64,000 bases of DNA, taken from the NCBI RefSeq assembly GCF_901542415.1, contig NZ_CABEHV010000004.1, forward strand, positions 1,781,501-1,845,500. Direction: 5' to 3'. A program made the translations under genes and the position numbers. This DNA comes from Streptococcus mitis (GTDB lineage Bacteria > Bacillota > Bacilli > Lactobacillales > Streptococcaceae). A model generated the notes under the pieces. That model made no database searches and was not told the DNA's origin. It worked only from the letters and a program-made list of their open reading frames with translations. Positions 57,241 through 64,000 of this stretch are shown piece after piece; position 1 is the stretch's first letter, and each line of letters opens with the position of its first letter.

Positions 57241-57489
57241 AATATAGTGATAGCAACTGTGATTGCTGAATTTATCCTATTATTTTAGTCTCTACCTTTT
57301 TTTCGCAGGCAGTTATAAAGTCTATCAGAATAAGCTTTGTAAGAGTATAAGTTAATTTTTACAGAACTAAATTATTCCCCTATTTAGAATCTATTAATTC
57401 ATATTTTATGAAATTAATTAATAGATATTGTTCTTAAAATCCTTGATATTGTGCTGTTTTTAACCCAACTGAAATCTATACTTTCCAAA
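57241..57489. other. Gene-free AT-rich end of element 1
   Basis: 249 bp with stops in all frames and no clear gene. It contains the self-complementary TTAATTCATATTTTATGAAATTAA near 57395-57420, a possible terminator or binding site. Confidence 0.4.
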
Positions 57490-57538
57490 CCAGGTCTTAA
57501 GAAAGCTCGTAAAGCATCACAATTTAGTAAACGTTAAT
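57490..57538 (+). repeat. Second rpsI 3' end: att site shared by elements 1 and 2
   Basis: 48 bp encoding [15 protein letters not shown] and a stop, identical in protein to the end of rpsI; the last 18 bp (AATTTAGTAAACGTTAAT, 57521-57538) recur exactly at 63837-63854. It is therefore the right end of element 1 and the left att of element 2. Confidence 0.9.
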
Positions 57539-57593
57539 CAATACCTTATTATACCAACGTTTGTGGCACCTTTTTGGTGTCAGTTGGTGTTAA

Positions 57594-58643
57594 TTATATT
57601 GATAAGTCGTTTAAGAGATTTAAAGCATCAGCATCTTGCTGGTGCTTTTTTTCTGGCATCAGTTCAAGATAATAGTTCTGTGTAGTCAGAATTGAATTGT
57701 GTCCGAGTCTGCGAGAAATATAATCTAGGCTAATATCTTTTGAAAAAAGGAAAGAAGCGTGAGTGTCACGCAAACCATGAAAAGTTGTTTTGCTCAGGTC
57801 TAGTTTCTTCAAAAGTTTTTGGAGTTGGCTTGCTTGTCTGAATCCGTTCCAGTCGAAGATATAGTTCTCTTTTTTATTTGCTAGAGACATTAGAGCGAAG
57901 TAGATATCTTGGTTGATAGAAATATCCCGTTTTGAGTGTTTTGTTTTTAGTTGAGTATCATCGCTAATAGGACTGATTGACCTGCGTATATTGATACCAT
58001 ACTCAAAAATATCTTCTTTCTTCAATCCAAGTAGTTCACCTCGCCTTGCACCAGTTTCTAAGGCAAGAAGTACAAGAATATTGAACTCGTCCTCTTCTTG
58101 GTGGTCGAGGCAATATTTTCTTAGTTCCCTAAACTCAGTTACTGATAGAGGGACATTACGCTTAGGTTGCTCTTGACCTCTTGCTTTTAAGAGTGAACCA
58201 AAGTCATTTGCAATCAATCCTTTAGCGTATGCGTATTTGAGTGAACCTCTGATTTTTAAAACAAGTTCTTTGGTTGTCTTTTTGGAGTGAGTTTCAGCGT
58301 ATTTATCAAGTTTTTTCTGCATGACTAAATCATCCAAGTGTTTTAGTCGCATTCCCTCAAACAGTTCGTCCACGATTACAAGAGTTCGCTTATAATTGAC
58401 GAAAGTAGCTTCACGAACCTCATTCTGTTTTACAGAGTTAACCCAGTTACGATAAAAGTCAGTAAATAGGGTAGAGCGTTCAGCAATATCTTTCCCTCGT
58501 CCTTTGTCGAGTTCCATTTCAAGAGCCCATAATTCAGCGTCTTGTTTGTTAGAAAATGTTTTGGTTTCTCGTTTGTATTGTCCTTTCTTGTAGAGTGATA
58601 CAGTTGCACGGAAAGAATTTCCACGTTTCGTAATAGTTGCCAT
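57594..58643 (-). CDS. int: Tyrosine integrase of element 2
   Basis: 349 codons. AP2-like arm-binding domain (ITKRGNSFRATVSLYKKGQYKRETKTF), SAM-like core-binding domain (about 60-150), and catalytic domain with Arg in ETGARRGELLGL, the H-x-x-R box HGLRDTHASFL, the second His in RRLGHNSILTTQNYY, and the Tyr nucleophile. The stop lies 55 bp from the att core, inside the arm repeats. Catalyses site-specific insertion in rpsI. Confidence 0.95.
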   Translation of the reverse strand: MATITKRGNSFRATVSLYKKGQYKRETKTFSNKQDAELWALEMELDKGRGKDIAERSTLFTDFYRNWVNSVKQNEVREATFVNYKRTLVIVDELFEGMRLKHLDDLVMQKKLDKYAETHSKKTTKELVLKIRGSLKYAYAKGLIANDFGSLLKARGQEQPKRNVPLSVTEFRELRKYCLDHQEEDEFNILVLLALETGARRGELLGLKKEDIFEYGINIRRSISPISDDTQLKTKHSKRDISINQDIYFALMSLANKKENYIFDWNGFRQASQLQKLLKKLDLSKTTFHGLRDTHASFLFSKDISLDYISRRLGHNSILTTQNYYLELMPEKKHQQDADALNLLNDLSI

Positions 58644-58735
58644 CTTATCAGCCTTTCTATATGAAAAATGATTGATAAAATAGACTAGTCACATATAGTG
58701 TATATGAAAAATCTCATTTTATCAATCGTTATCCG

Positions 58736-58915
58736 TTAATCACAGTGCTCTTCAATGAATCTTATAAGTTTGGATTTCAGGTAGCGTTCCTGCTTACCAA
58801 TCATAAAACATTGAAAATCAGGGTGATTTCTGATGTACTTGTCAAAAGATTTTGGGTCAATGCCAAGTAGTTCAGAAGCTTGTTGTCTTGTTAATAGTAA
58901 TGGCTGATTAATCAT
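58736..58915 (-). CDS. Excisionase-like helix-turn-helix protein
   Basis: 59 codons, ATG at 58915 behind GAGGTAAAT. MINQPLLLTRQQASELLGID followed by PKSFDKYIRNHPDF is an excisionase/MerR-like winged helix with the usual L-T-R-x-x-A start. Placed between initiator and integrase genes, the common xis position. Acts in element excision (inferred). Confidence 0.8.
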   Translation of the reverse strand: MINQPLLLTRQQASELLGIDPKSFDKYIRNHPDFQCFMIGKQERYLKSKLIRFIEEHCD

Positions 58916-58948
58916 AATTTACCTCTTTCTATGATATAATGAGAGGTA

Positions 58949-59593
58949 TCAGGAGATACCATCTTCTGTGCTATCCTCATCAGACATGCTCGGTAAAGTT
59001 TGCTCTGGTGAGGTTTTTGCTTTGTTTTGGGGATTGTGACGTCTTGAGTCTAAAAATTTTGTGAAAAAATAAGTCCGCTCAATGATTAGACCGAGTAGAG
59101 AATTATCATTAAATCTAGCATACCGTACTAAATCTTCAAACTCTGTAAAACCATTTTCAGTAATAACATCAATAACTGTTTCTAAAAATAGACCCGAATT
59201 GTGCTCAATCAGAAATTTATCCAATTCAAAGCCACAACCACTTTCTATTTCTTCGATATTATAAAGTGTCTTATCAGGATTTTCTGCGTGTGTGAAATAA
59301 TCATACATACCCTTTGGGGACATGACTATTTCAACGTGAGCAGGTGTATTCAACTTTTTTGTTAGGAGTTCGGAAACTTGAGAATAGCTTTTAAGTGATT
59401 CAAAAAACAATGCTCCGTGCTTATGAGCCTTTTTGAACTCTCCAGTTTCCTTGTCGATATCTTTATCATGCCAAGGGCTCAAGACAAATGGGATGTGCAT
59501 TTCTTCAAGAATATCAAGATAGTTTTCAGGAGCACTATCTTGATAAAGCAAGAATGCCCACTTATTTGAACGTTTCTCTTTAGATTTTGCCAT
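58949..59593 (-). CDS. rep: pMV158-type rolling-circle initiator (Rep_2 family), probable relaxase
   Basis: 214 codons. WAFLLYQDSAPENYLDILEE, LSPWHDKDIDK, the metal-binding His pair in KAHKHGALFF and the catalytic Tyr region KGMYDYFTHAENPDKTLY match RepB-type initiators of pMV158 plasmids. It would nick the TACTACG/AC hairpin about 50 bp upstream of its own start. In streptococcal elements such initiators also act as mobilisation relaxases. The C-terminal third is Ser/Glu-rich. Confidence 0.92.
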   Translation of the reverse strand: MAKSKEKRSNKWAFLLYQDSAPENYLDILEEMHIPFVLSPWHDKDIDKETGEFKKAHKHGALFFESLKSYSQVSELLTKKLNTPAHVEIVMSPKGMYDYFTHAENPDKTLYNIEEIESGCGFELDKFLIEHNSGLFLETVIDVITENGFTEFEDLVRYARFNDNSLLGLIIERTYFFTKFLDSRRHNPQNKAKTSPEQTLPSMSDEDSTEDGIS

Positions 59594-59610
59594 TTCAGCT
59601 TCTTCCTTTT

Positions 59611-59658
59611 TTGATTATTGATTATTGATTCATTGGGGGTCGTAGTAACCCCAATGAA
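59611..59658 (-). other. Double-strand origin / oriT: iterons and nick hairpin
   Basis: Minus-strand reading: 10-bp arms TTCATTGGGG (59658-59649) and CCCCAATGAA (59638-59629) expose the loop TTACTACGAC. It carries the pMV158-family nick sequence TACTACG/AC, cut expected between 59641 and 59640. Next to it are three 7-bp direct repeats (TTGATTA, TTGATTA, TTGATTC on the plus strand, 59611-59631), likely initiator-binding iterons. Confidence 0.9.
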
Positions 59659-59667
59659 TCTTCTCTA

Positions 59668-59831
59668 TGGGGCTTTGCCCCAAACCCTAGCCTCTCCTGC
59701 CCGATGATAGCACACACTAAGAACGCTTGAGGACTGGCAAGGGACGGGGTAGTATTTTTCGGCTTCGTTACGCTTTCGCTTTAGGCTTTGCTACACTACG
59801 CTGAAAAATCTCCACCCCTCAAAGCCCTTGC
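59668..59831. other. Second structured origin region (sso or transfer region candidate)
   Basis: A tight hairpin (TGGGGC/GCCCCA, 59668-59682) and a large imperfect inverted repeat: GCAAGGG, GGGGT, ATTTTTCGGC on the left (59737-59763) with GCTGAAAAAT, ACCCC, CCCTTGC on the right (59800-59831). The 338-bp interval holds no gene. It resembles the single-strand origins of rolling-circle plasmids in plan; no conserved motif was proven. Confidence 0.55.
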
Positions 59832-59931
59832 AAGACCTCATTTTCCTACTGATTGGTAAGCGCCGACACTATACCGATGAGATAGCTCAAAAAGGGCTAC
59901 TGTCGTCAAAACAAGCATAGCAGGAAAACCG

Positions 59932-60654
59932 CTATTCATACCTCGAGAAAAGCTCTTGAATTCGTTGTTCCAATATTTGCCGATTCTTAATTGGGATAGT
60001 TCGAAATATTTTTACAGGCTCCCCCTCTATTTGAAAATATCCATATCCTCTAGGTTTGATGATAACCTCATCTTTTTCCATATCGGGGAAAAGTAATTGT
60101 CTATTGTTGGTCGCATTCAAGAAGCTAGTTGATAAACTAATGACACAATTAAAGTTATATCGACCAGGTAAGTCTGCCATTAAAAAACGTTGACTGGATA
60201 AGATTAACCTAAAACCTAGACTTCTTCCCATGCTATTCATCATCAACATTTTAGACAATATTTCTTTATGTTTTTTCTTGTCAGTTTGTTCAAGATAGGC
60301 TAGAAATGCCTGCCATTCATCAAAAATGAGATATAGATTGCGGTCGTTTGCTTCTGCTTTACGCAATCTGTCTTCAAAGCGTTTATAAATGCTTTCGAAC
60401 ATATCAAGACATTCAAAGCCACGTGCTACATGATTTCCTGTCATAGTGAACAAATCATCATCAGCCTTAAAATCCATAAAACAAGCTTCAGCAGTCTTAT
60501 CGTGGGTTGCAATAAGACCTAATAATCTATGTAGAAAGGTAGATTTCCCTGAACCTGATGGACCTGCAATTATCCAAGCAAAATATCGGTTAATGTCAAT
60601 AGAGAAGGGGGTTGGTTGCCCCCTATTATTGACTTCCCAAACATTATGAATCAC
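59932..60654 (-). CDS. FtsK/TcpA-type DNA-translocating ATPase (coupling protein)
   Basis: 240 codons. Walker [14 protein letters not shown] (about 31-43), Walker B LYLIFDEWQAFL and a sensor ILSSQR. FtsK/HerA superfamily, as in TcpA-type coupling proteins that deliver the relaxase-DNA complex to a mating pore. Short: no N-terminal membrane helices. The upstream gene (gap 3 bp) encodes a two-helix membrane protein, which could supply the anchor. Confidence 0.85.
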   Translation of the reverse strand: MIHNVWEVNNRGQPTPFSIDINRYFAWIIAGPSGSGKSTFLHRLLGLIATHDKTAEACFMDFKADDDLFTMTGNHVARGFECLDMFESIYKRFEDRLRKAEANDRNLYLIFDEWQAFLAYLEQTDKKKHKEILSKMLMMNSMGRSLGFRLILSSQRFLMADLPGRYNFNCVISLSTSFLNATNNRQLLFPDMEKDEVIIKPRGYGYFQIEGEPVKIFRTIPIKNRQILEQRIQELFSRYE

Positions 60655-60657
60655 GTT

Positions 60658-61209
60658 CTAAAAGTCCTCCTCCGTATGCTGGTTTTGACTTAGCATTTCA
60701 TTAGCAGAAATCAACCGAACTTTAATAGCAAGGAACGGGTCGTGTTTTGCAATACTAACAACACAATCAACGGAGCCGTTAGACATCATTTTGACAGTTT
60801 GCCTTGCTTTTATTTCGAAATCTGCTAGTTCTTGAGCGCTAACTGATTTTTCAAGATGAATGTAGAAGATACCTTGAGTAATATCAGGGAATTCTACACC
60901 TTGAGTAAATTGAAGGGTAGCGATTGGAAGTTCGTTAACACCTATTTCAGTTAGCCAATGATAGATGTTAGCATACAGAGGGTTTGCAGGTACTCGCTTG
61001 CTCTGTTTATAGCTATTCCACATCATAGAGAATGCTTCTCCCTCTGTAAATACCCCGATTAACAGTAACCCACCTAAGATAAAAGGTAAAATCCAAGATA
61101 GTAGCTTATAAAGGGCAAATACAGATACTATAATAGCTAAAGCGATAAGTAGTTGGCAGTACCATTTTAGAGAAGTGATTTTTTCTAGTATTTGTTTAAT
61201 TTGTTTCAT
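60658..61209 (-). CDS. Membrane-anchored accessory protein of the transfer module
   Basis: 183 codons. Two adjacent hydrophobic segments (CQLLIALAIIVSVFALYKLL and WILPFILGGLLLIGVF, about 17-55), then a soluble domain of about 120 residues. Coupled to the ATPase gene. It looks like the membrane half normally fused to TcpA; otherwise unrecognised. AAGGGGAAAC ribosome site. Confidence 0.7.
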   Translation of the reverse strand: MKQIKQILEKITSLKWYCQLLIALAIIVSVFALYKLLSWILPFILGGLLLIGVFTEGEAFSMMWNSYKQSKRVPANPLYANIYHWLTEIGVNELPIATLQFTQGVEFPDITQGIFYIHLEKSVSAQELADFEIKARQTVKMMSNGSVDCVVSIAKHDPFLAIKVRLISANEMLSQNQHTEEDF

Positions 61210-61219
61210 AAGTTTCCCC

Positions 61220-61600
61220 TTAAATTACTGAAATATCTGATAGTTCGAGGACAAGTGACAAACCGATAGGTTGCTTGAACTTGTCGAAGACAAAGGCAAC
61301 CTCATACTCTGAGAAGGTAAGTTCTTTACCGATTAGAGGAGTTAAGTCTTCTCCTCTATATCCCTTTAATTTGACCTTAAAGGTTGGGCAATAATGTTCT
61401 TGTCCGATACTTTCGAACTTTTGGAACAGTGTAGGGTCAACAGCTGTTAAACTTGCGTAAGGGAATTCATTTTCTTTTCCCTCATTTATTACACCAATTG
61501 TATAGTCAACTGTTTGAATGGATTTAGGAACAGTTGTTTCCCTCGTGATTTGTTTAGCGAAATCTTTAGAAGAATCGCTGACTCCGATTGATAATGCCAT
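61220..61600 (-). CDS. DUF961-like conjugation-associated protein
   Basis: 126 codons, soluble. The pattern GVINEGKENEFPYASLTAVDPTLFQKFESIGQEH ... GLSLVLELSDISVI is reminiscent of DUF961 proteins encoded at the start of Tn916-like transfer modules. First gene of the leftward transfer operon (61600 to 59932). Function unknown; family call moderate. Confidence 0.55.
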   Translation of the reverse strand: MALSIGVSDSSKDFAKQITRETTVPKSIQTVDYTIGVINEGKENEFPYASLTAVDPTLFQKFESIGQEHYCPTFKVKLKGYRGEDLTPLIGKELTFSEYEVAFVFDKFKQPIGLSLVLELSDISVI

Positions 61601-61770
61601 TTGGTTTTACCTTTGCCTTTCTGAGGAGATTTCCGCCTAATCGTTACCTCAAACATATGTAATAGGACGGTCTATGTATCTTTATGAATTTATTATCTCA
61701 AAATAAGTAAGTCAAAAAATCACACTTCAAAAAAATAAAATAAAAAAAGACAGATTTTTTTCTGTCTCTA
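61601..61770 (-). promoter_or_regulatory. Spacer with terminator and probable promoter of the transfer operon
   Basis: AGACAGA/TCTGTCT (61748-61767) followed on the minus strand by a T run is a terminator for the gene at 61771. The remaining 130 bp should hold the promoter for the transfer operon; no clear consensus was found. Confidence 0.55.
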
Positions 61771-62373
61771 TTATCTTATTGGCTTTGCAATCTTTAAAGC
61801 TTCTTTATAAAATTTTTCTTTAAAATCCTTTTTAGTTATTGATTTACCCGAATTGTAATATGCCAAATTAATTACTGAATTCATAAAGTGACTCTGCAAC
61901 TTCTTATTATTATAGCCTAAGTCAGATTTAATAGAGTCAATTAAAATTTTTAAGAATTTTTCACTTGTGACTGTATTATAGACAAATTCATCATTGATTT
62001 TATCTAAAGATAAGAGCTTTTCAATAAAACTACTAGAATAGGTTGTTCCATTTTTCTTTCTTGGAAAACCTATTGAATCTTTATCAAAATCTGAGAGTGT
62101 TTTATATATATTTTCATCTAATAGTTTTCTCTTTTTTCTTGACATACTTTTTTCTTGCTCATAATGTAAGTAATTGGAAAATTCATAATTGCTAATATAG
62201 AGCAACACTCTCCGAATTTTGTGCAAGTCCGATAAATATTGAAATTCAGATTGACTCAATGGATTGTTTACCATATATTTCTTATTATCAACCTCGATAA
62301 TTATACCAGACATAGTAAAATATGAAGAAAGTAGTTTACGTTTTGTAGAGTATAAACTGTTATATTTTTTCAT
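61771..62373 (-). CDS. Hypothetical cargo protein, 200 aa
   Basis: 200 codons, very Lys/Tyr/Ser-rich, predicted soluble and mostly helical; ATG at 62373 behind AGGAGG. No domain recognised. Flanked by terminators on both sides (61748-61767 and 62450-62478), so monocistronic. Its AT-rich coding differs from the transfer genes, consistent with exchangeable cargo. Defence, toxin or immunity function is possible but there is no motif to support it. Confidence 0.65.
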   Translation of the reverse strand: MKKYNSLYSTKRKLLSSYFTMSGIIIEVDNKKYMVNNPLSQSEFQYLSDLHKIRRVLLYISNYEFSNYLHYEQEKSMSRKKRKLLDENIYKTLSDFDKDSIGFPRKKNGTTYSSSFIEKLLSLDKINDEFVYNTVTSEKFLKILIDSIKSDLGYNNKKLQSHFMNSVINLAYYNSGKSITKKDFKEKFYKEALKIAKPIR

Positions 62374-62449
62374 ATAAAAATCCTCCTAAAGGTATAATAT
62401 CAAAAAATTTCTTTGAATAACTCACACTTTTAAATAAAAAATATAAAAA

Positions 62450-62478
62450 AGCAACTCTATAAATTAGAATTGCTATAA
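62450..62478 (-). terminator. Terminator after the 62.5-63.2 kb gene pair
   Basis: AGCAATTCT and AGAGTTGCT (minus strand) pair over AATTTAT, followed by TTTTTTATATTTTTTA. Confidence 0.7.
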
Positions 62479-62919
62479 TTAATGAGCTATTTTTATAACT
62501 TTGCCATCAAAATCAGCTACTACATTAAGAAACATATTTTTATAGGAGTTGCTCCATTTTTCTTCTGGTGTACCTTTTTCTATTTTACGATACCTATCAA
62601 GATAAATGTAATCTGTAAAATCGTTATAATAGGTTTCAAAATATTCATAGGTATTTCCTTTATATTCTATTGTGTTTTTAAAATCTTTTCTGGTTAACTC
62701 TTCTAATATATGGTTGCCATTTTTATCATCCAAAGTAATGGATTCTTTGTATTCGAAATCTACATTGTGTAGAGTCACTATCTCTCCTTTTTTGTAAGTA
62801 TGATTTTTTGAAAAGAAACCGCTATTACTTAATAAAATTATTACTAACAGGAGAGTGGTAAGGATAGCTCCTAAAATTATACCGATGGGGAAAAGTGGCT
62901 TTTCTCTAATTATTATCAT
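62479..62919 (-). CDS. Membrane-anchored protein, unknown
   Basis: 146 codons. One N-terminal helix (PIGIILGAILTTLLLVIILL, about 11-30), then an extracytoplasmic domain rich in Lys, Tyr and Asp with no Cys. Overlaps the preceding gene by 14 bp, so co-expressed with it under the XRE-controlled promoter. No family recognised. Confidence 0.65.
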   Translation of the reverse strand: MIIIREKPLFPIGIILGAILTTLLLVIILLSNSGFFSKNHTYKKGEIVTLHNVDFEYKESITLDDKNGNHILEELTRKDFKNTIEYKGNTYEYFETYYNDFTDYIYLDRYRKIEKGTPEEKWSNSYKNMFLNVVADFDGKVIKIAH

Positions 62920-63166
62920 GGTTTTTCTGCTCTCTATTTTTTAGAAACTCTATTAGGTATTTTATAAGATAGAAACCTAGAGTTGCAACTAGGACAAATC
63001 CAAGCAACCATAGGGCGATTGTGAGTAATCCTGATAATAACGATATAATACCACTTATAATCGAATCTCTGAATAAGTAGACTATTACTAGTGGGACTAT
63101 AACTGCAAAACATCCACAACCAGCACATCCTGGGTCATCTGCGACTTCTTGAATAATTAAAGCCAT
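62906..63166 (-). CDS. Small membrane protein with Cys-Gly cluster
   Basis: 86 codons. Begins MALIIQEVADDPGCAGCGCF, a Cys-rich leader, followed by three hydrophobic segments (about 19-33, 36-45 and 48-72) and a charged tail. First gene of the leftward pair behind a promoter with an operator-like repeat. The CAGCGC cluster is unusual; metal binding or lantibiotic-like modification is speculation. No family recognised. Confidence 0.65.
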   Translation of the reverse strand: MALIIQEVADDPGCAGCGCFAVIVPLVIVYLFRDSIISGIISLLSGLLTIALWLLGFVLVATLGFYLIKYLIEFLKNREQKNHDNN

Positions 63167-63190
63167 CTAAATTACACCTCCTTTTTTAAT

Positions 63191-63244
63191 ATTTTATCAC
63201 GAAATTATTATATTGTAAACATTATATTTAAAATGAATACAATA
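63191..63244. promoter_or_regulatory. Divergent promoter region with operator
   Basis: Leftward promoter on the minus strand: TTTACA (63219-63214), 17 bp, TAAAAT (63196-63191). An inverted repeat TATTGTA (63211-63217) and TACAATA (63238-63244), extended by CATT/AATG inside, overlaps its -35. Probably bound by the XRE protein encoded at 63303. Confidence 0.65.
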
Positions 63245-63302
63245 AAGAATATATCTTTTTGATAATTATTTATACAATAGTTAAAAGAAAAGGAAATCTT
63301 TT

Positions 63303-63626
63303 ATGATGAAAAAAATATCTATCGGGTTACAAATTAAAAGTTATCGTATGAAAATGAAACTCACTCAACAGGAGCTTGCTGAAAGAAGCGAATTGAGCCT
63401 TCCCTTTATTAATCTTGTTGAAAATGATAAACGAAATTTATCTGTTGAGACTTTGATAAAAATACTTAATGCTTTAAAGATTTCACCTTCAGAATTTTTC
63501 CTCCCCTTTTCTGAAGAATTTAGCCCAGATTTATCAGAATTAGTATTTCATATACAGTCTAACAGGTATCCAGATAAGTTTATTAATTTATTTAAAGAAA
63601 TTCTAGAATTATCGGATTTAGATTAG
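63303..63626 (+). CDS. XRE-family regulator of element 2
   Basis: 107 codons, AAAGGAAATC ribosome site. HTH_3 domain at residues 7-62 (LQIKSYRMKMKLTQQELAERSELSLPFINLVENDKRNLSVETLIKILNALKISPSEFF), then a short helical tail. Divergent from the cargo gene pair; likely represses it and itself through the inverted repeat between them. Confidence 0.88.
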   Translation: MMKKISIGLQIKSYRMKMKLTQQELAERSELSLPFINLVENDKRNLSVETLIKILNALKISPSEFFLPFSEEFSPDLSELVFHIQSNRYPDKFINLFKEILELSDLD

Positions 63627-63836
63627 TTTGGTTTAGCTTCTAAAATTTTTAGGTATGACAATAAAATAATCTACCTCAAGATGTGAGATAGATGACTAGT
63701 CTATTTTTGGGTGTTAATTGGTGTCAATTTTATCCAAATGAATGGGTTGTAGTACAATTTCATGGGAGTTTCAAATCGTAAGATGTTGATATAAAGGGAT
63801 TTGTAAGGATTTAGTATTATTAGTTTTTAATAGGAA

Positions 63837-63854
63837 AATTTAGTAAACGTTAAT
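63837..63854 (+). repeat. Right att site of element 2 (third rpsI 3' end)
   Basis: AATTTAGTAAACGTTAAT, identical to 57521-57538. Only the last five rpsI codons (FSKR, stop) remain here, followed by flanking DNA. Confidence 0.9.
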
Positions 63855-63876
63855 TCGAAAGAATTACTATACTTAC

Positions 63877-63906
63877 AAAGAGCACCTTTCGGGGTGTTCT
63901 TTTTTG
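63877..63906 (+). terminator. Terminator beyond the last att site
   Basis: GAGCACC and GGGTGTTC pair over TTTCG, followed by TTTTTTG. It may be the original rpsI terminator, displaced by 15 kb of insertions. The last ~95 bases of the window hold no recognisable gene. Confidence 0.6.
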
Positions 63907-64000
63907 TACTTTCTTGCTAAATTGGTGCAATTGATACAGTTGTTGCGACTTTAGTCGCTTGCAAATATGACTGCAACCGGACAAGGCCAGTTGGCTCAAA

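Larger units (their letters stand above)
49027..57537. mobile_element. Integrative element 1 at rpsI, partly decayed, with R-M system
   Basis: Bounded by the rpsI 3' end (48979-49026) and a second copy (57490-57537) encoding the identical last 15 residues plus stop; 26 bp are identical, then 9 synonymous differences. Contents: integrase fragment, two small leftward genes (one frameshifted), regulated non-coding transcript, XRE repressor, membrane protein, ImmA/CI pair, UmuC fragment, type II R-M genes. No relaxase or transfer genes remain. The left half looks like a prophage or ICE remnant, the right half like R-M cargo. Origin uncertain. Confidence 0.75.
57521..63854. mobile_element. Integrative and mobilizable element 2 (about 6.3 kb)
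   Basis: Flanked by exact 18-bp direct repeats. Modules from the left: integrase, excisionase-like protein, rolling-circle initiator/relaxase with its origin, FtsK/TcpA-type ATPase, two accessory genes, three unknown genes, divergent XRE regulator. Matching repeats of the type TTGGTGTTAATT lie inside both ends (57574-57595 and 63708-63731), likely integrase arm sites. No mating-pore genes: mobilisation would need a helper. All genes look intact, so it may be functional. Confidence 0.85.

Noticed and set aside
57521..63854. Element 2 as a prophage
   Set aside because: There are no capsid, tail, terminase or lysis genes. The rolling-circle initiator, origin and FtsK-type ATPase fit a mobilizable element.
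63855..64000. A further gene or tRNA at the right edge
   Set aside because: No ORF with a ribosome site and no cloverleaf could be drawn; only a terminator was found.

Overview
Organism. The window reads as a low-GC streptococcal chromosome of the Mitis group. The evidence is a full-length 471-codon pneumolysin/mitilysin gene, five BOX-type repeats of the kind scattered through S. pneumoniae and S. mitis, a fused glutamine-type binding protein/permease, a BOX inside an ilv operon, and streptococcal promoter and ribosome-binding-site style. The pneumolysin is close to, but from memory not identical with, the pneumococcal protein, and gene blocks that I recall as far apart in S. pneumoniae adjoin here. 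S. mitis, S. pseudopneumoniae or a close relative is therefore more likely than typical S. pneumoniae; the species call is inference.

Layout, 1-48 kb (core). A four-gene operon (DUF4231 membrane protein, unknown protein, PemK/MazF-like protein, pneumolysin) leads to a YebC-family gene, a MarR-controlled heterodimeric ABC exporter, a PAP2 phosphatase and a LytTR regulator/membrane-protein pair. Two identical 1,531-bp IS30-family insertions bracket rpmB, each with its own 13-bp target duplication. Then come a Gls24-like gene and a FakA-like kinase, the CodY-boxed ilvBN-ilvC-ilvA region, an amino-acid ABC transporter, a DUF2207 membrane protein, uppP, dinB, pflB with a consensus cre site, trkA-trkH, an ECF vitamin-type transporter, a terminated leader RNA before trmL, an FMN riboswitch before ribU, small metabolic genes, a Phe T-box before pheS-pheT, an ABC-2 exporter, and rplM-rpsI.

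Layout, 49-64 kb (accessory). The 3' end of rpsI is an integration hot spot. Three rpsI 3'-end copies occur (48979-49026, 57490-57537 and 63837-63854), so two elements lie in tandem. Element 1 (about 8.5 kb) is partly decayed. It has an integrase remnant, two small degenerate genes, a strong leftward promoter with two operators feeding about 480 nt of folded, almost gene-free DNA that ends in a terminator, an XRE repressor, an ImmA/CI-type pair with its own operator, a UmuC remnant, and a complete type II restriction-modification pair. Element 2 (6.3 kb, exact 18-bp att repeats) looks intact. It has a tyrosine integrase, a small excisionase-like protein, a pMV158-type rolling-circle initiator with a matching origin hairpin (TACTACG/AC nick sequence), an FtsK/TcpA-type ATPase, two transfer-type accessory genes, three unrecognised cargo genes and a divergent XRE regulator. 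It fits an integrative and mobilizable element.

How the parts work together. Core regulation visible in sequence includes CodY, CcpA, MarR and LytTR sites, a T-box, an FMN riboswitch and an L13-type leader. The accessory part is a stack of mobile elements, each with its own repressor/operator switch. No tRNA, rRNA or CRISPR array was seen.
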